Of a DNA stretch of 21,553 nt, positions 7,608 to 14,642 are shown one piece after another (positions within the stretch are counted from its first letter, which is position 1; each line of letters starts with the position of its first letter). The notes under the pieces were generated by a model. It saw nothing but the letters and a program-made list of their open reading frames with translations. It was not told where the DNA came from and did no database searches. The stretch covers positions 1 through 21,553 of the forward strand of contig CAKOKV010000002.1 of NCBI GenBank assembly GCA_934095805.1, given 5' to 3'. Source of the stretch: an uncultured Bacilli bacterium. Its GTDB lineage: Bacteria > Bacillota_I > Bacilli_A > RF39 > UBA660. The position numbers and the translations under genes are program-made.

Positions 7608-8799
7608 ATAAACTCAGTTGTTTAATATTCCCTTCTAATAATAATTGTCTATAAATAATATCTTTCCTAAATGCACCTGTTTTACTATAATATTTTCCAT
7701 CACAAGTTATAAAATATTTAGCTCTTTTTAATACTACACCAATTCTTTTTAATGTATCAAAATCTAAATGTGTTACTTTTCTTGTCATAATTATTCTTTT
7801 AGCAGATTTAACTCCTATCCCAGGAACTCTTAATATATCTTTATAGTCTGCTTTATTTATTTCAATTGGGTAATTATCTATATTGTTTAGTGCATAGTTT
7901 GCTTTTGGATCTATAAGTAAATTAAAATTAGGATTATTAGGACTTAATAATTCATTTGCTTTAAATCCATAAAATCTAAGTAACCAATCAGCTTGATAAA
8001 GTCTATTTTCTCTTTTTAAAGGAGGTGTTTTTATAGAAGGCAAATTTCTATCGTTATTAACTGGTACATAAGCAGAATAATATACTCTTTTTAAATCAAA
8101 TTTATTATATAATCCTTCTGTTAAATTTATTATTTGATAATCACTATCGTCACTTGCTCCGATTATCATTTGAGTTGATTGACCTGCTGGTACGAATTTT
8201 CTATTATTTTGTCTTTCACTTTTAATTTCGTTCATTGCTCCAAAGATACTATTACTCTTTTTATCAGGAGCAAGTAGTTTCAAATTATTATTAGATGGAA
8301 GTTCTATATTAGCACTCATTCTATCACTTAGTTTACCTAATTCATCTATTAAATATTTACTACTTCCTGGTATACATTTTGTATGAATATAACCATTAAA
8401 ATTATACTTATTTCTAAGTAAATATATAGTTTCTATAATTAATTTCATTGTATAATCTGCATCTTTTATAATTGCTGAACTTAAAAATAATCCTTCTATA
8501 TAATTTCTTTTGTAAAAATTAATTGTTAAATTTGCTATTTCTTCTGGTGTTAAAATTGCCCTTTTAATATTATTGCTTCTTCTATTAATGCAATATTTAC
8601 AATCATAAATACAAGAATTTGTCATTAATATTTTTAGTAAAGAAACACATCTTCCATCACTTGTAAAACTATGACATATACCACTTATATGACCATTTCC
8701 TGTTCCTCCATCATTTTTTCTATCAGAACCACTTGAACTACATGAAGCATCATACTTTGCTGACTCTGCTAAAATTGATAATTTTTCTTCCAGTTTCAT
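7594..8799 (-). CDS. Radical SAM protein, TIGR03916-type, putative DNA modification/repair
   Basis: 401 residues. The [4Fe-4S]/SAM motif is Cys63-x3-Cys67-x2-Cys70. The N-terminus carries the family's Cys/Ser-rich stretch (YDASCSSSGSDR, 16-27) and further Cys at 42 and 51. A helix-hairpin-helix, LRVPGIGVKSAKRI (323-336), indicates DNA binding. Length and motifs match the putative DNA repair radical SAM family that pairs with DUF4130. The protein ends in QLSLF (394-398), like the bacterial sliding-clamp-binding pentapeptide. The start at 8799 is chosen over one at 8871 because GAGGTG (8808-8813) lies 8 bases before this ATG and the family begins here. It is the first gene of the unit continuing through DUF4130 and the chaperonin, with its own promoter. 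Reaction and substrate are unknown. Confidence 0.88.
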   Translation of the reverse strand: MKLEEKLSILAESAKYDASCSSSGSDRKNDGGTGNGHISGICHSFTSDGRCVSLLKILMTNSCIYDCKYCINRRSNNIKRAILTPEEIANLTINFYKRNYIEGLFLSSAIIKDADYTMKLIIETIYLLRNKYNFNGYIHTKCIPGSSKYLIDELGKLSDRMSANIELPSNNNLKLLAPDKKSNSIFGAMNEIKSERQNNRKFVPAGQSTQMIIGASDDSDYQIINLTEGLYNKFDLKRVYYSAYVPVNNDRNLPSIKTPPLKRENRLYQADWLLRFYGFKANELLSPNNPNFNLLIDPKANYALNNIDNYPIEINKADYKDILRVPGIGVKSAKRIIMTRKVTHLDFDTLKRIGVVLKRAKYFITCDGKYYSKTGAFRKDIIYRQLLLEGNIKQLSLFENE

Positions 8800-8819
8800 A
8801 CTTTTTGCACCTCTATTTA

Positions 8820-8848
8820 ATTTTAACATACAAAAATAATATATGCAA
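8820..8848 (-). promoter_or_regulatory. Promoter of the radical SAM/DUF4130/chaperonin operon
   Basis: On the minus strand TTGCAT (8843-8848), 17 bases, then TAAAAT (8820-8825) with a TG one base before it. It is the only convincing promoter in front of the three overlapping genes. It ends close to the ribosome-binding site (8808-8813), implying a very short leader. Confidence 0.55.
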
Positions 8849-8863
8849 ACAAATATTCGTTTT

Positions 8864-8899
8864 TTATACAAAAATAAAATGTAGTATTTAAACTACATT
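8864..8899 (-). terminator. Intrinsic terminator after the membrane-protein gene
   Basis: An 8-bp perfect stem (8878-8885 with 8892-8899), 6-base loop and, on the minus strand, a T-rich tail (TTTTATTTTTGT). It separates the mscL-DUF4236-membrane protein group from the radical SAM operon. Confidence 0.6.
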
Positions 8900-8903
8900 A
8901 ATT

Positions 8904-9395
8904 TTATAAAAATATTGTCACAAATAAAGCAAATAAAACTATACTAATTATTATTGATAATATGTTGATAGCCGTATCTTTTAACTTAGTACATTTTTTT
9001 AATATTAGATTTATTAAATTAGTAATTAAAATATAATTGGAATCAAAAGTAATAATTGCAAGTAATATATCATATTCAGCTCCATATAATGTATTAAACT
9101 CTAAAATACTATCCGGCATCATATAATTGATTGTTATATAACCAAATATATATTTAAATATTATTGATGATATAATCATTGTTACAAAAAGAGTTACATC
9201 ATTTATGACTATCTTTTTATCATAATGAATTTTATTTCTTTTAATATGATAAATTATTATTAGTATTAAAAGTAAAATTGCATCTACATATAAAGAATAC
9301 TTATTAAATCCTTTTATTATATATCCACTAAATAATATTAAATAAAGTATTAAGCTTATTAATATTGTAATAAAAATCCTTTTTGACATTTTCAT
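8904..9395 (-). CDS. Multi-pass membrane protein of unknown function
   Basis: 163 residues with about five hydrophobic segments (7-27, 35-50, 66-85, 108-132 and 141-162), few charged residues between them and no soluble domain. I recognise no family. The start overlaps the stop of the DUF4236 gene by 4 bases (ATGA), so translation is probably coupled to it and a functional link with that protein is plausible. A second ATG two codons later (9389) is possible; neither has a strong ribosome-binding site. A terminator hairpin follows at once, making this the last gene of its group. Confidence 0.65.
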   Translation of the reverse strand: MKMSKRIFITILISLILYLILFSGYIIKGFNKYSLYVDAILLLILIIIYHIKRNKIHYDKKIVINDVTLFVTMIISSIIFKYIFGYITINYMMPDSILEFNTLYGAEYDILLAIITFDSNYILITNLINLILKKCTKLKDTAINILSIIISIVLFALFVTIFL

Positions 9396-9682
9396 TTTTC
9401 ATCATCCGTAAATCTTGTAGCTATATCATCAATTATTTCATCAAATGATTTATCTTTTATACTCTTTTTATTTTTAGTATTGTTGACTTTATTTTCACTT
9501 TTACTTTCAGTTACATATGATAAACCACTTCCAGGTAATGTTACAGTTTTTCTAACAGTTCCTTTTGCTGTTTTGCTCACTCTAACTCCCTTTGTTCCAA
9601 CACTATATCCTATCCCACTTTTACTTAAATTTATTTTAATTCCTTTTCCTAAATTAAAACTTTTTCTAAATCTAAATCCCAT
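9392..9682 (-). CDS. DUF4236 family protein
   Basis: 96 residues. MGFRFRKSF, LSKSGIGYSVGTKGVR and LPGSGLSYV are diagnostic of DUF4236, a short widespread domain of unknown function often placed at the N-terminus of larger proteins. Residues 1-58 cover the domain. The tail (59-96) is Lys/Asn/Ser-rich and then acidic, probably disordered. No signal peptide. GGTG lies about 4 bases before the ATG. It lies 9 bases downstream of mscL and overlaps the next membrane-protein gene by 4 bases, so all three are likely cotranscribed. Confidence 0.85.
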   Translation of the reverse strand: MGFRFRKSFNLGKGIKINLSKSGIGYSVGTKGVRVSKTAKGTVRKTVTLPGSGLSYVTESKSENKVNNTKNKKSIKDKSFDEIIDDIATRFTDDEK

Positions 9683-9691
9683 AATTCACCA

Positions 9692-10117
9692 CTATTTCTT
9701 TTTTAATAAATCTCTTATTTCTTCTAAAAGAATAACTTCATCACTCTTTTTTGGTGCTTCTTTCTTTTCTTCTTTTTTATGTTTATCTAGGAATTTGTTC
9801 ATAATCTTTACAACCATAAAAATACAGAAAGCTATTATTAAGAAATTAATTATATTTTGTAAAAATGAACCATATTTAATAACTGAATCTCCAACTTTTA
9901 TACTTAATGATGTAAAGTCATATCCACCTATTATTATTCCGATTAAAGGCATAATTATATCATTTACTAATGATGTTACAATTGTACTAAATGCACCACC
10001 AATAACAACACCTACAGCTAAATCTATAACATTTCCTCTTTTAATAAATGTTTTAAATTCTTCAAATAACCCTTTTGACTTATTTGCTAATTCTTTTATT
10101 TCTTTTTTATTTTTCAT
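9692..10117 (-). CDS. mscL: Large-conductance mechanosensitive channel MscL
   Basis: 141 residues, the usual size. This is a homopentameric emergency osmotic valve in the cytoplasmic membrane. TM1 with the pore constriction is [19 protein letters not shown] (27-45), followed by the conserved [10 protein letters not shown] (51-60) and TM2 (about 88-108). A basic and acidic cytoplasmic helix ends in [12 protein letters not shown]. The N-terminus is about 15 residues longer than in E. coli and Lys-rich. The ATG at 10117 is preferred to an in-frame GTG at 10126, because GGAG is 8 bases from the ATG. It is 35 bases downstream of the EamA gene. Confidence 0.95.
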   Translation of the reverse strand: MKNKKEIKELANKSKGLFEEFKTFIKRGNVIDLAVGVVIGGAFSTIVTSLVNDIIMPLIGIIIGGYDFTSLSIKVGDSVIKYGSFLQNIINFLIIAFCIFMVVKIMNKFLDKHKKEEKKEAPKKSDEVILLEEIRDLLKKK

Positions 10118-10152
10118 TATTACCACTCCATACTAAACACTTATTTTCTACT

Positions 10153-11010
10153 TTAAAACATTAATAGTGCTGTTGCACTTGATATAATTATTATACCTAA
10201 TATTTGTTTCTTATTCAATTTTTCTTTCAAAAATATTACTGATAATAATATTGTTACCACTATACTTAACTTTTCTATTGTAAATACTACACTTGCTTCA
10301 CCATTTTGTAGTGCTTTGAAATAAAATAGCCATGATAATGTATTTGTAATTCCTGAATAGATAACAATTCTTAAACCTTTCGAATCTAACTCTTTAATAT
10401 CTTTGTATTTTTTTGTTATAAAGATTATAATAATTAGTATTATAAATACTACTATTGTTCTTATAAATGTTGCTAAGTAACTATTTATATTATTTAAACC
10501 TACTTTACTTATAATTGTAGTTGTACTTGTAAATATTGCTGTCAATATTGCATATATTATCCATTTATTATTAGTACTTTTTTCTTTTGGTTTGTTTATT
10601 GTAAGCATAGTACCAAATGATATTAATATAATTGATATAACTTTTATAGTAGTTATTTTTTCTTTTAAAAATATCGATGAAAGTATTAATGTTATTACAA
10701 TGCTTGTTTTATCAATTGGTGTAACTTTACTAACATCACCAGCATCAAGTGCTTTAAAATAAAATATCCATAATAGGGTCGTTGATATTCCAGATAGAAT
10801 TAAGAATATTATGGTTTTCATATTTAACTCTTTTATATCACTTATATTACCGCAAAATATAGTAACTACAAATGACAATAATAATATGACTAACGTTCTT
10901 ATAGTGGTAAGTAATATTGAATCTGATTTATTTAATTTAGAAGAATATGATGCCAAAACAGAAGTTAGTCCAGAAAATATTGAAGAAGATACTGCATATA
11001 TTATCCACAT
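10153..11010 (-). CDS. EamA-family (DMT) transporter
   Basis: 285 residues made of two homologous EamA units (about 3-137 and 149-284), each with five hydrophobic segments, ten in total. The repeat is visible as WIFYFKALDAGDVSKVTPIDKTSIV (80-104) against WLFYFKALQNGEASVVFTIEKLSIV in the second half, each followed by an IFLKEK signature. These are drug/metabolite-superfamily exporters or permeases of the plasma membrane; the substrate cannot be told. AGGTG lies 7 bases before the ATG. It is divergent from the mraZ-like gene, with about 90 bases between the start codons. A TATAAT sits immediately upstream of the ribosome-binding site. Confidence 0.85.
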   Translation of the reverse strand: MWIIYAVSSSIFSGLTSVLASYSSKLNKSDSILLTTIRTLVILLLSFVVTIFCGNISDIKELNMKTIIFLILSGISTTLLWIFYFKALDAGDVSKVTPIDKTSIVITLILSSIFLKEKITTIKVISIILISFGTMLTINKPKEKSTNNKWIIYAILTAIFTSTTTIISKVGLNNINSYLATFIRTIVVFIILIIIIFITKKYKDIKELDSKGLRIVIYSGITNTLSWLFYFKALQNGEASVVFTIEKLSIVVTILLSVIFLKEKLNKKQILGIIIISSATALLMF

Positions 11011-11043
11011 TTTTATTCACCTAATTATATTTTGGGCTATTTC

Positions 11044-11072
11044 TTGAAAAAAATGCTTAAATATGGTATAAT
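11044..11072 (+). promoter_or_regulatory. Promoter of the mraZ-like gene
   Basis: TTGAAA (11044-11049), 17-base spacer, TATAAT (11067-11072) with an extended TG. A strong vegetative promoter about 30 bases before the start codon. Confidence 0.8.
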
Positions 11073-11101
11073 ATGCACTTGTAATGAGGGGGATTATTAT
11101 A

Positions 11102-11539
11102 ATGTTTGGAGAAGATTTAATACTTGGATATAAAAAATGTAGAATTGATGATAAACATAGACTATTTCTACCTAAGTTTTCCTTTTCTGAGAAAGGTGAC
11201 TCTATCGCTATATCAGAAGATGAAAATGGAATCATACTATTAAGTAATATCATTTCATTAAAACAAAAAATTGCTAGTTTAGAAAAAAGTGTTGGTAGTA
11301 GTGAAAATATGAAATCACTAGAACTTCTTTATTTAAAACTTGAAAGATTATATGTTTCTTGTCTTGCCACTTCAAAAGTTGATTCACAAAGAAGAATGTT
11401 AATACCAGAAGGAGTATATGATAAACATAAAATCAATGACACAGTTATATTACAAGGATGTGGTGATCATTTAAAAGTATTTGACAATGAAGAATCGCAC
11501 AATGAATATGTTAGAAAATTAAACAGCTCAAGAATTTAA
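11102..11539 (+). CDS. mraZ: MraZ-like SpoVT/AbrB transcription regulator
   Basis: 145 residues, matching MraZ (about 143). It has two SpoVT-AbrB half-repeats: CRIDDKHRLFLP (13-24) and SKVDSQRRMLIPEGV (91-105) running into NDTVILQGCGDHLKVFD (112-128). The Asp-x3-Arg pattern of MraZ is present in both (DDKHR; DSQRR). MraZ is a ring-forming DNA-binding protein that normally heads the division/cell-wall (dcw) cluster. Here murE follows directly, with no mraW/rsmH between. The region between the two copies (about 48-82) is helical and longer than usual. The start at 11102 is supported by GAGGGGG, 9 bases upstream; an earlier ATG at 11084 would overlap that site. Divergence from typical MraZ makes the symbol provisional. 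Confidence 0.75.
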   Translation: MFGEDLILGYKKCRIDDKHRLFLPKFSFSEKGDSIAISEDENGIILLSNIISLKQKIASLEKSVGSSENMKSLELLYLKLERLYVSCLATSKVDSQRRMLIPEGVYDKHKINDTVILQGCGDHLKVFDNEESHNEYVRKLNSSRI

Positions 11540-11555
11540 TCTTGGGTTGTTTTTT
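11522..11555 (+). terminator. Intrinsic terminator after the mraZ-like gene
   Basis: A 12-bp stem (11522-11533 with 11540-11551, two G-U pairs), 6-base loop containing the stop codon, then a run of T (11549-11555). It separates mraZ transcription from murE, which has its own -10. Confidence 0.75.
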
Positions 11556-11556
11556 A

Positions 11557-11573
11557 GTGGAATGTTGTGGAAT
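11557..11573 (+). promoter_or_regulatory. Candidate MraZ operator: GTGGAAT direct repeat at 10-bp period
   Basis: GTGGAAT occurs at 11557-11563 and 11567-11573, exactly 10 bases apart. Known MraZ operators are short G-rich direct repeats at about one helical turn (TGGGN with 5-base spacing in E. coli; AAAGTG-type in Mycoplasma). The repeat lies about 28 bases upstream of the murE -10, so control of murE by the neighbouring MraZ-like protein is inferred. Confidence 0.45.
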
Positions 11574-11600
11574 ACAATCTATTAATAATTGATTAAATAA

Positions 11601-11609
11601 TGTTATAAT
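11601..11609 (+). promoter_or_regulatory. Extended -10 of murE
   Basis: TGTTATAAT, an extended -10, 22 bases before the murE ATG. The -35 region has no good match, as extended -10 promoters allow. Confidence 0.5.
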
Positions 11610-11630
11610 ATTAATTAAGGAAGTGAAAGA

Positions 11631-12989
11631 ATGTTTAAATATGAAAGTGATTCAAGAAAAGTAACTAAAGGTCAAACATTTGTTGCTTTAAAAGGTATGA
11701 CAGTAGATGGTCATGATTATATAAATAATGCAATCGAAAATGGAGCTTCTGCTATAATATGTGAAAAAGATATAGATGTAAATGTTCCATATACTAAAGT
11801 AGAAAATACAGATACTTATTTAAGAAAAATATTAAATGATGAATATGGTAAAGATATAGATAAAATGAAATTAATAGGTGTTACTGGTACAAATGGTAAA
11901 ACTACTAGTTGTTATTTAATATATCAAATGCTTAATAATCTTGGAATTGATACTGCTTATATAGGTACACTGGGTTATTATCATAAAGATGATTTTGTTG
12001 AACTTAATAATACAACACCTGATGTTTTAACAATTTATAAATTACTTTATAAAGCATATGAAAGTGGTGCTAAATCAGTAGTAATGGAAGTTAGCAGTCA
12101 AGCTTTATCTTATGATAGACTTACTAATATTAACTACTCTATTATAGGATTTACTAATTTAACTGAAGATCATTTAGATTATCATAAGACTATGGAAAAT
12201 TATCTAAAAGCAAAATTATTAATTTTAGATCATTTAAAAGATAATGCTAAAATAATTGTAAATAGTGATGATGAAGTCCATAATAGTTTTAAAAAAGACG
12301 GACATGAATTTATTACTTTTGGATTTAACGGTGATTATAAAATAAATAATTTTGAAACTGATGCTGCAGAAACAAAATTGAATTTTAGTTATGATAGTAA
12401 AGAATATAATGTTGTTATTCCATTAACTAGTAAATTTAATGTTTATAATTATTTAACAATGTTATCAATTGTTAATCAATATGGATTTGAAATTGATGAT
12501 ATTATAAAAGAAACTGCTAATTTAAAAGCTCCTAAAGGTAGATGTGAAACATATAAAGTAAATGGTGGCTTTGCTATTGTTGATTATGCTCATACACCTG
12601 ATGCTGTTGAAAAAGTCATCACAGCCTATAATGAACTTAAAAAAGGTAAAGTTATTACTATAGTTGGATGTGGTGGCGATAGAGATTCTAAAAAAAGACC
12701 TATAATGGGTAGAATAGCAACAGATTTATCAGATTATGTAATTTTCTCTAATGATAATCCTAGAACTGAAAATCCAGAAGATATTATGAGAGATATTCTA
12801 GCTGGAGTTAGTAAAGATAATTACGAGGTAATTCTTGATAGAAAAGAAGCTATCAAACACGGTATTGATATTATGAAACCAAATGATATACTTTTAATAC
12901 TTGGTAAAGGTCATGAAAATTACCAAATAATTGGTAAAACTAAAGTACATCTTGATGATGCTGAAGAAGTTCTTAATTATAAAAAATAA
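11631..12989 (+). CDS. murE: UDP-MurNAc-tripeptide ligase MurE (meso-DAP type motif)
   Basis: A cytosolic ATP-dependent ligase adding the third residue of the peptidoglycan stem peptide to UDP-MurNAc-L-Ala-D-Glu. Motifs: SDSR near the N-terminus, GTNGKTT P-loop (86-92), TTPD (128-131), EVSSQAL (153-159), HLDYH (181-185), the probable carbamylated Lys195 in YLKAK, VDYAHTPD (317-324) and DNPRTE (375-380). DNPR is the motif of meso-diaminopimelate-adding enzymes; L-Lys enzymes differ there. At 452 residues it is short: the first about 20 residues before the DSR motif are missing, yet AAGGAAGTG lies about 6 bases before this ATG, so the short N-terminus looks genuine. It follows the mraZ-like gene but not the rest of a dcw cluster. 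A strong terminator follows. Confidence 0.93.
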   Translation: MFKYESDSRKVTKGQTFVALKGMTVDGHDYINNAIENGASAIICEKDIDVNVPYTKVENTDTYLRKILNDEYGKDIDKMKLIGVTGTNGKTTSCYLIYQMLNNLGIDTAYIGTLGYYHKDDFVELNNTTPDVLTIYKLLYKAYESGAKSVVMEVSSQALSYDRLTNINYSIIGFTNLTEDHLDYHKTMENYLKAKLLILDHLKDNAKIIVNSDDEVHNSFKKDGHEFITFGFNGDYKINNFETDAAETKLNFSYDSKEYNVVIPLTSKFNVYNYLTMLSIVNQYGFEIDDIIKETANLKAPKGRCETYKVNGGFAIVDYAHTPDAVEKVITAYNELKKGKVITIVGCGGDRDSKKRPIMGRIATDLSDYVIFSNDNPRTENPEDIMRDILAGVSKDNYEVILDRKEAIKHGIDIMKPNDILLILGKGHENYQIIGKTKVHLDDAEEVLNYKK

Positions 12990-12998
12990 CTATATAAT

Positions 12999-13033
12999 AA
13001 AAAACGATTAAAATAATATTTAATCGTTTTTTT
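12999..13033 (+). terminator. Intrinsic terminator of murE
   Basis: A 14-bp perfect stem (12999-13012 with 13019-13032), 6-base loop and T7 tail. The strongest terminator in the window. The A-rich left arm could also work on the minus strand, but no minus-strand gene ends here. Confidence 0.85.
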
Positions 13034-13159
13034 CGATTTAGAAATGTGTATGTTATAATTTTAATTTTTTAATTTTACATTAGTTTTTTTAATTTGTTTC
13101 TATCTATATTCATTCCTCCTTCACTGTCTATAATGTTACTACCAGTATGTTAAAGAATT
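13034..13159. other. Intergenic stretch with -10-like sites and a short minus-strand coding-like tail
   Basis: An extended -10 (TGTTATAAT, 13051-13059) and a second TATAAT (13129-13134) point towards the zinc-ribbon protein genes. On the minus strand a short frame from about 13149 to a TAA at 13075-13077 ends in SEGGMNIDRNKLKKLM. It contains AGGAGG one base from an ATG and has no proper start upstream. It may be a gene remnant or chance. Confidence 0.3.
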
Positions 13160-14069
13160 GTGAAAAAGAAATATAATTTATGTAAAATGTATGTTATTAG
13201 TAGAATTAATTATAAAAGATATCTATTGTATTTTTTAATAATATTGATTGTTTTTACAGCTTTTAATGAAGTTGTATTTGCTGATACTGGATTTGATGTT
13301 GACTTTGATCTTGATTCTGGAGGAAGTAGTTTATTTTTGTATTTAATTATGTATATTCTATTTAGTTTTGTAAGAGTATTTTCATTTAATACAACTATAC
13401 TTCAATTTTTTGCTGTGATTACTACAGTAGGATTAGTTGTATTCTTATTTTTAGAATTATTTAATTTCAAAGTAACTAAAACAGTTAGTAATACTAAGCC
13501 AAAAGAAAAAACATATTCTATTATATATGAAGATGATATTTTAAAAGTTTATCCAAAGTTTAATAGAAAAAAATTCTTAAAAATGGCTAATACATATTAT
13601 ACAGAATTACAAACAACATGGATGAATTTCGATTATAATTAAATCATTAACTACAGATGAATTATATAAAACATATAAATCTGGTTTAGATACTTTAAAA
13701 GAAAAGAAACAAAAAAACATTATATCTGACATTAAGATTTACTGGATATTTTTTTCTAAAGTTGAAATAAGTGATAATAAAGTAAGTATTACTATAGCAT
13801 ATGATTTAGCTCAAAGAGATTATATAGTTAATGATAAAAATCTAATAGTTAGAGGTACTGGTAAGAGACAAGATATAGTAAGCTTAGTTACTTTTGTAAA
13901 GTCTGAAAGTAAAAAGAAATTAACAAAATGCCCTTCTTGTGGAGCTCCTATAAATAAAAATAATCAAAGTAATAAATGTAAATATTGTAATTCAACTATA
14001 GTTAATAATGATTATGATTGGGTTATATCTAAAAAAGAAATTGTTAAACAAAAAATTATTAGGGAGTAG
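13160..14069 (+). pseudogene. TIM44-like zinc-ribbon membrane protein, split by a frameshift
   Basis: The first 160 codons start at GTG and end prematurely at TAA (13640-13642). They give a hydrophobic segment with ADTG after it (about 21-43), a GGSS linker, one or two more membrane segments (about 57-103), then YPKFNRKKFLKMANTYYTELQTTWMNFDY, the start of a TIM44-like lipocalin-type domain. The same domain resumes in the third frame at about 13638 with IKSLTTDELYKTYKSGLDTL and runs to a zinc ribbon (CPSCGAP...CKYC) and a TAG at 14067-14069. Joining needs a net +1 shift, equivalent to about 2 or 5 bases lost near 13637-13641. The break could be pseudogenisation, assembly error or programmed frameshifting. 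The ribosome-binding site is weak (AAAG). Function unknown; the family is common in Firmicutes. Confidence 0.7.
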
Positions 14070-14071
14070 TT

Positions 14072-14608
14072 ATGATAAATGAAATTAAAAATTATGATCA
14101 ATCATTTTTAGAAACAAATTTTTTATCTAATGTAGATCATATAATAATGCTTTTAATAAATGGAATAAGTGATAGAAATTTAAGTAATGTTAAACATTAT
14201 TTACCTAGTAATATTTATAATAAATTTAATGATTTAATTAATGATTATAAAAACAAAAAGATTATTAGAAAATTTGATGAAGCTAATATTAAATCTAGTG
14301 AAATATTACATTATAGTATAAATAATGATATTATTAATATAAAAGTTAAAGTTATAACTAGATATATGGATTATTTTAATGATGAAAATGGTAATTATAT
14401 TAATGGAGAAAATCAAAGAAGATTAGAAAATGAAAAAATAATTGTTGTTTCTAAAAGATTAAATAATATTGAAATTGATGGAATAATTAGATGTAAAAAT
14501 TGTGGTCATTCATTAGATATTAGTTCTTCTAATATATGTAATTATTGTAAAGAAACATTTGATATGATAGATTATAGCTATATTATTAGTGAAATTGATT
14601 TATTTTAA
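14072..14608 (+). CDS. Soluble TIM44-like zinc-ribbon protein
   Basis: 178 residues without membrane segments. It begins with SFLETNFLSNVDHIIMLLINGISDRNLSNVKHYLPSNIYNKF, matching the TIM44-like/NTF2-type opening of its neighbour. A strand-rich middle follows (KVKVITRYMDYF...), then a C-terminal zinc ribbon with Cys141, Cys144, Cys156 and Cys159. It looks like a paralogue of the upstream gene that lacks the N-terminal membrane part. The start is firm: AGGGAG (14061-14066) lies 5 bases before the ATG, which is only 2 bases after the upstream stop, so the two are coupled. The role is unknown. It ends at a terminator shared with the convergent xfp. Confidence 0.75.
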   Translation: MINEIKNYDQSFLETNFLSNVDHIIMLLINGISDRNLSNVKHYLPSNIYNKFNDLINDYKNKKIIRKFDEANIKSSEILHYSINNDIINIKVKVITRYMDYFNDENGNYINGENQRRLENEKIIVVSKRLNNIEIDGIIRCKNCGHSLDISSSNICNYCKETFDMIDYSYIISEIDLF

Positions 14609-14610
14609 AT

Positions 14611-14642
14611 TAAAAGGTGTAAGTTTTGTCTTACACCTTTTA
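14611..14642. terminator. Bidirectional terminator between zinc-ribbon gene and xfp
   Basis: A 13-bp stem (14611-14623 with 14630-14642), TTTTGT loop, AAAA on the left and TTTT on the right, so T-runs exist on both strands. It overlaps the xfp stop codon. Confidence 0.8.

Noticed and set aside
8800..8871. Longer radical SAM start at 8871
   Set aside because: The extra 24 residues are hydrophobic/Cys-rich, precede the ribosome-binding site and cover the promoter.
9480..10136. Long plus-strand frame opposite DUF4236 and mscL
   Set aside because: It spans two recognised genes and the gap between them in antisense, and has no ribosome-binding site. Its hydrophobicity comes from the mscL codons read backwards.
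10163..10176. Short inverted repeat AGTGC...GCACT near the 3' end of the EamA gene
   Set aside because: Only 5 bp, inside coding sequence and without a T-run; not a convincing terminator.
11017..11253. Minus-strand frame over the mraZ-like start
   Set aside because: Runs across the mraZ promoter and N-terminus in antisense; product resembles nothing known.
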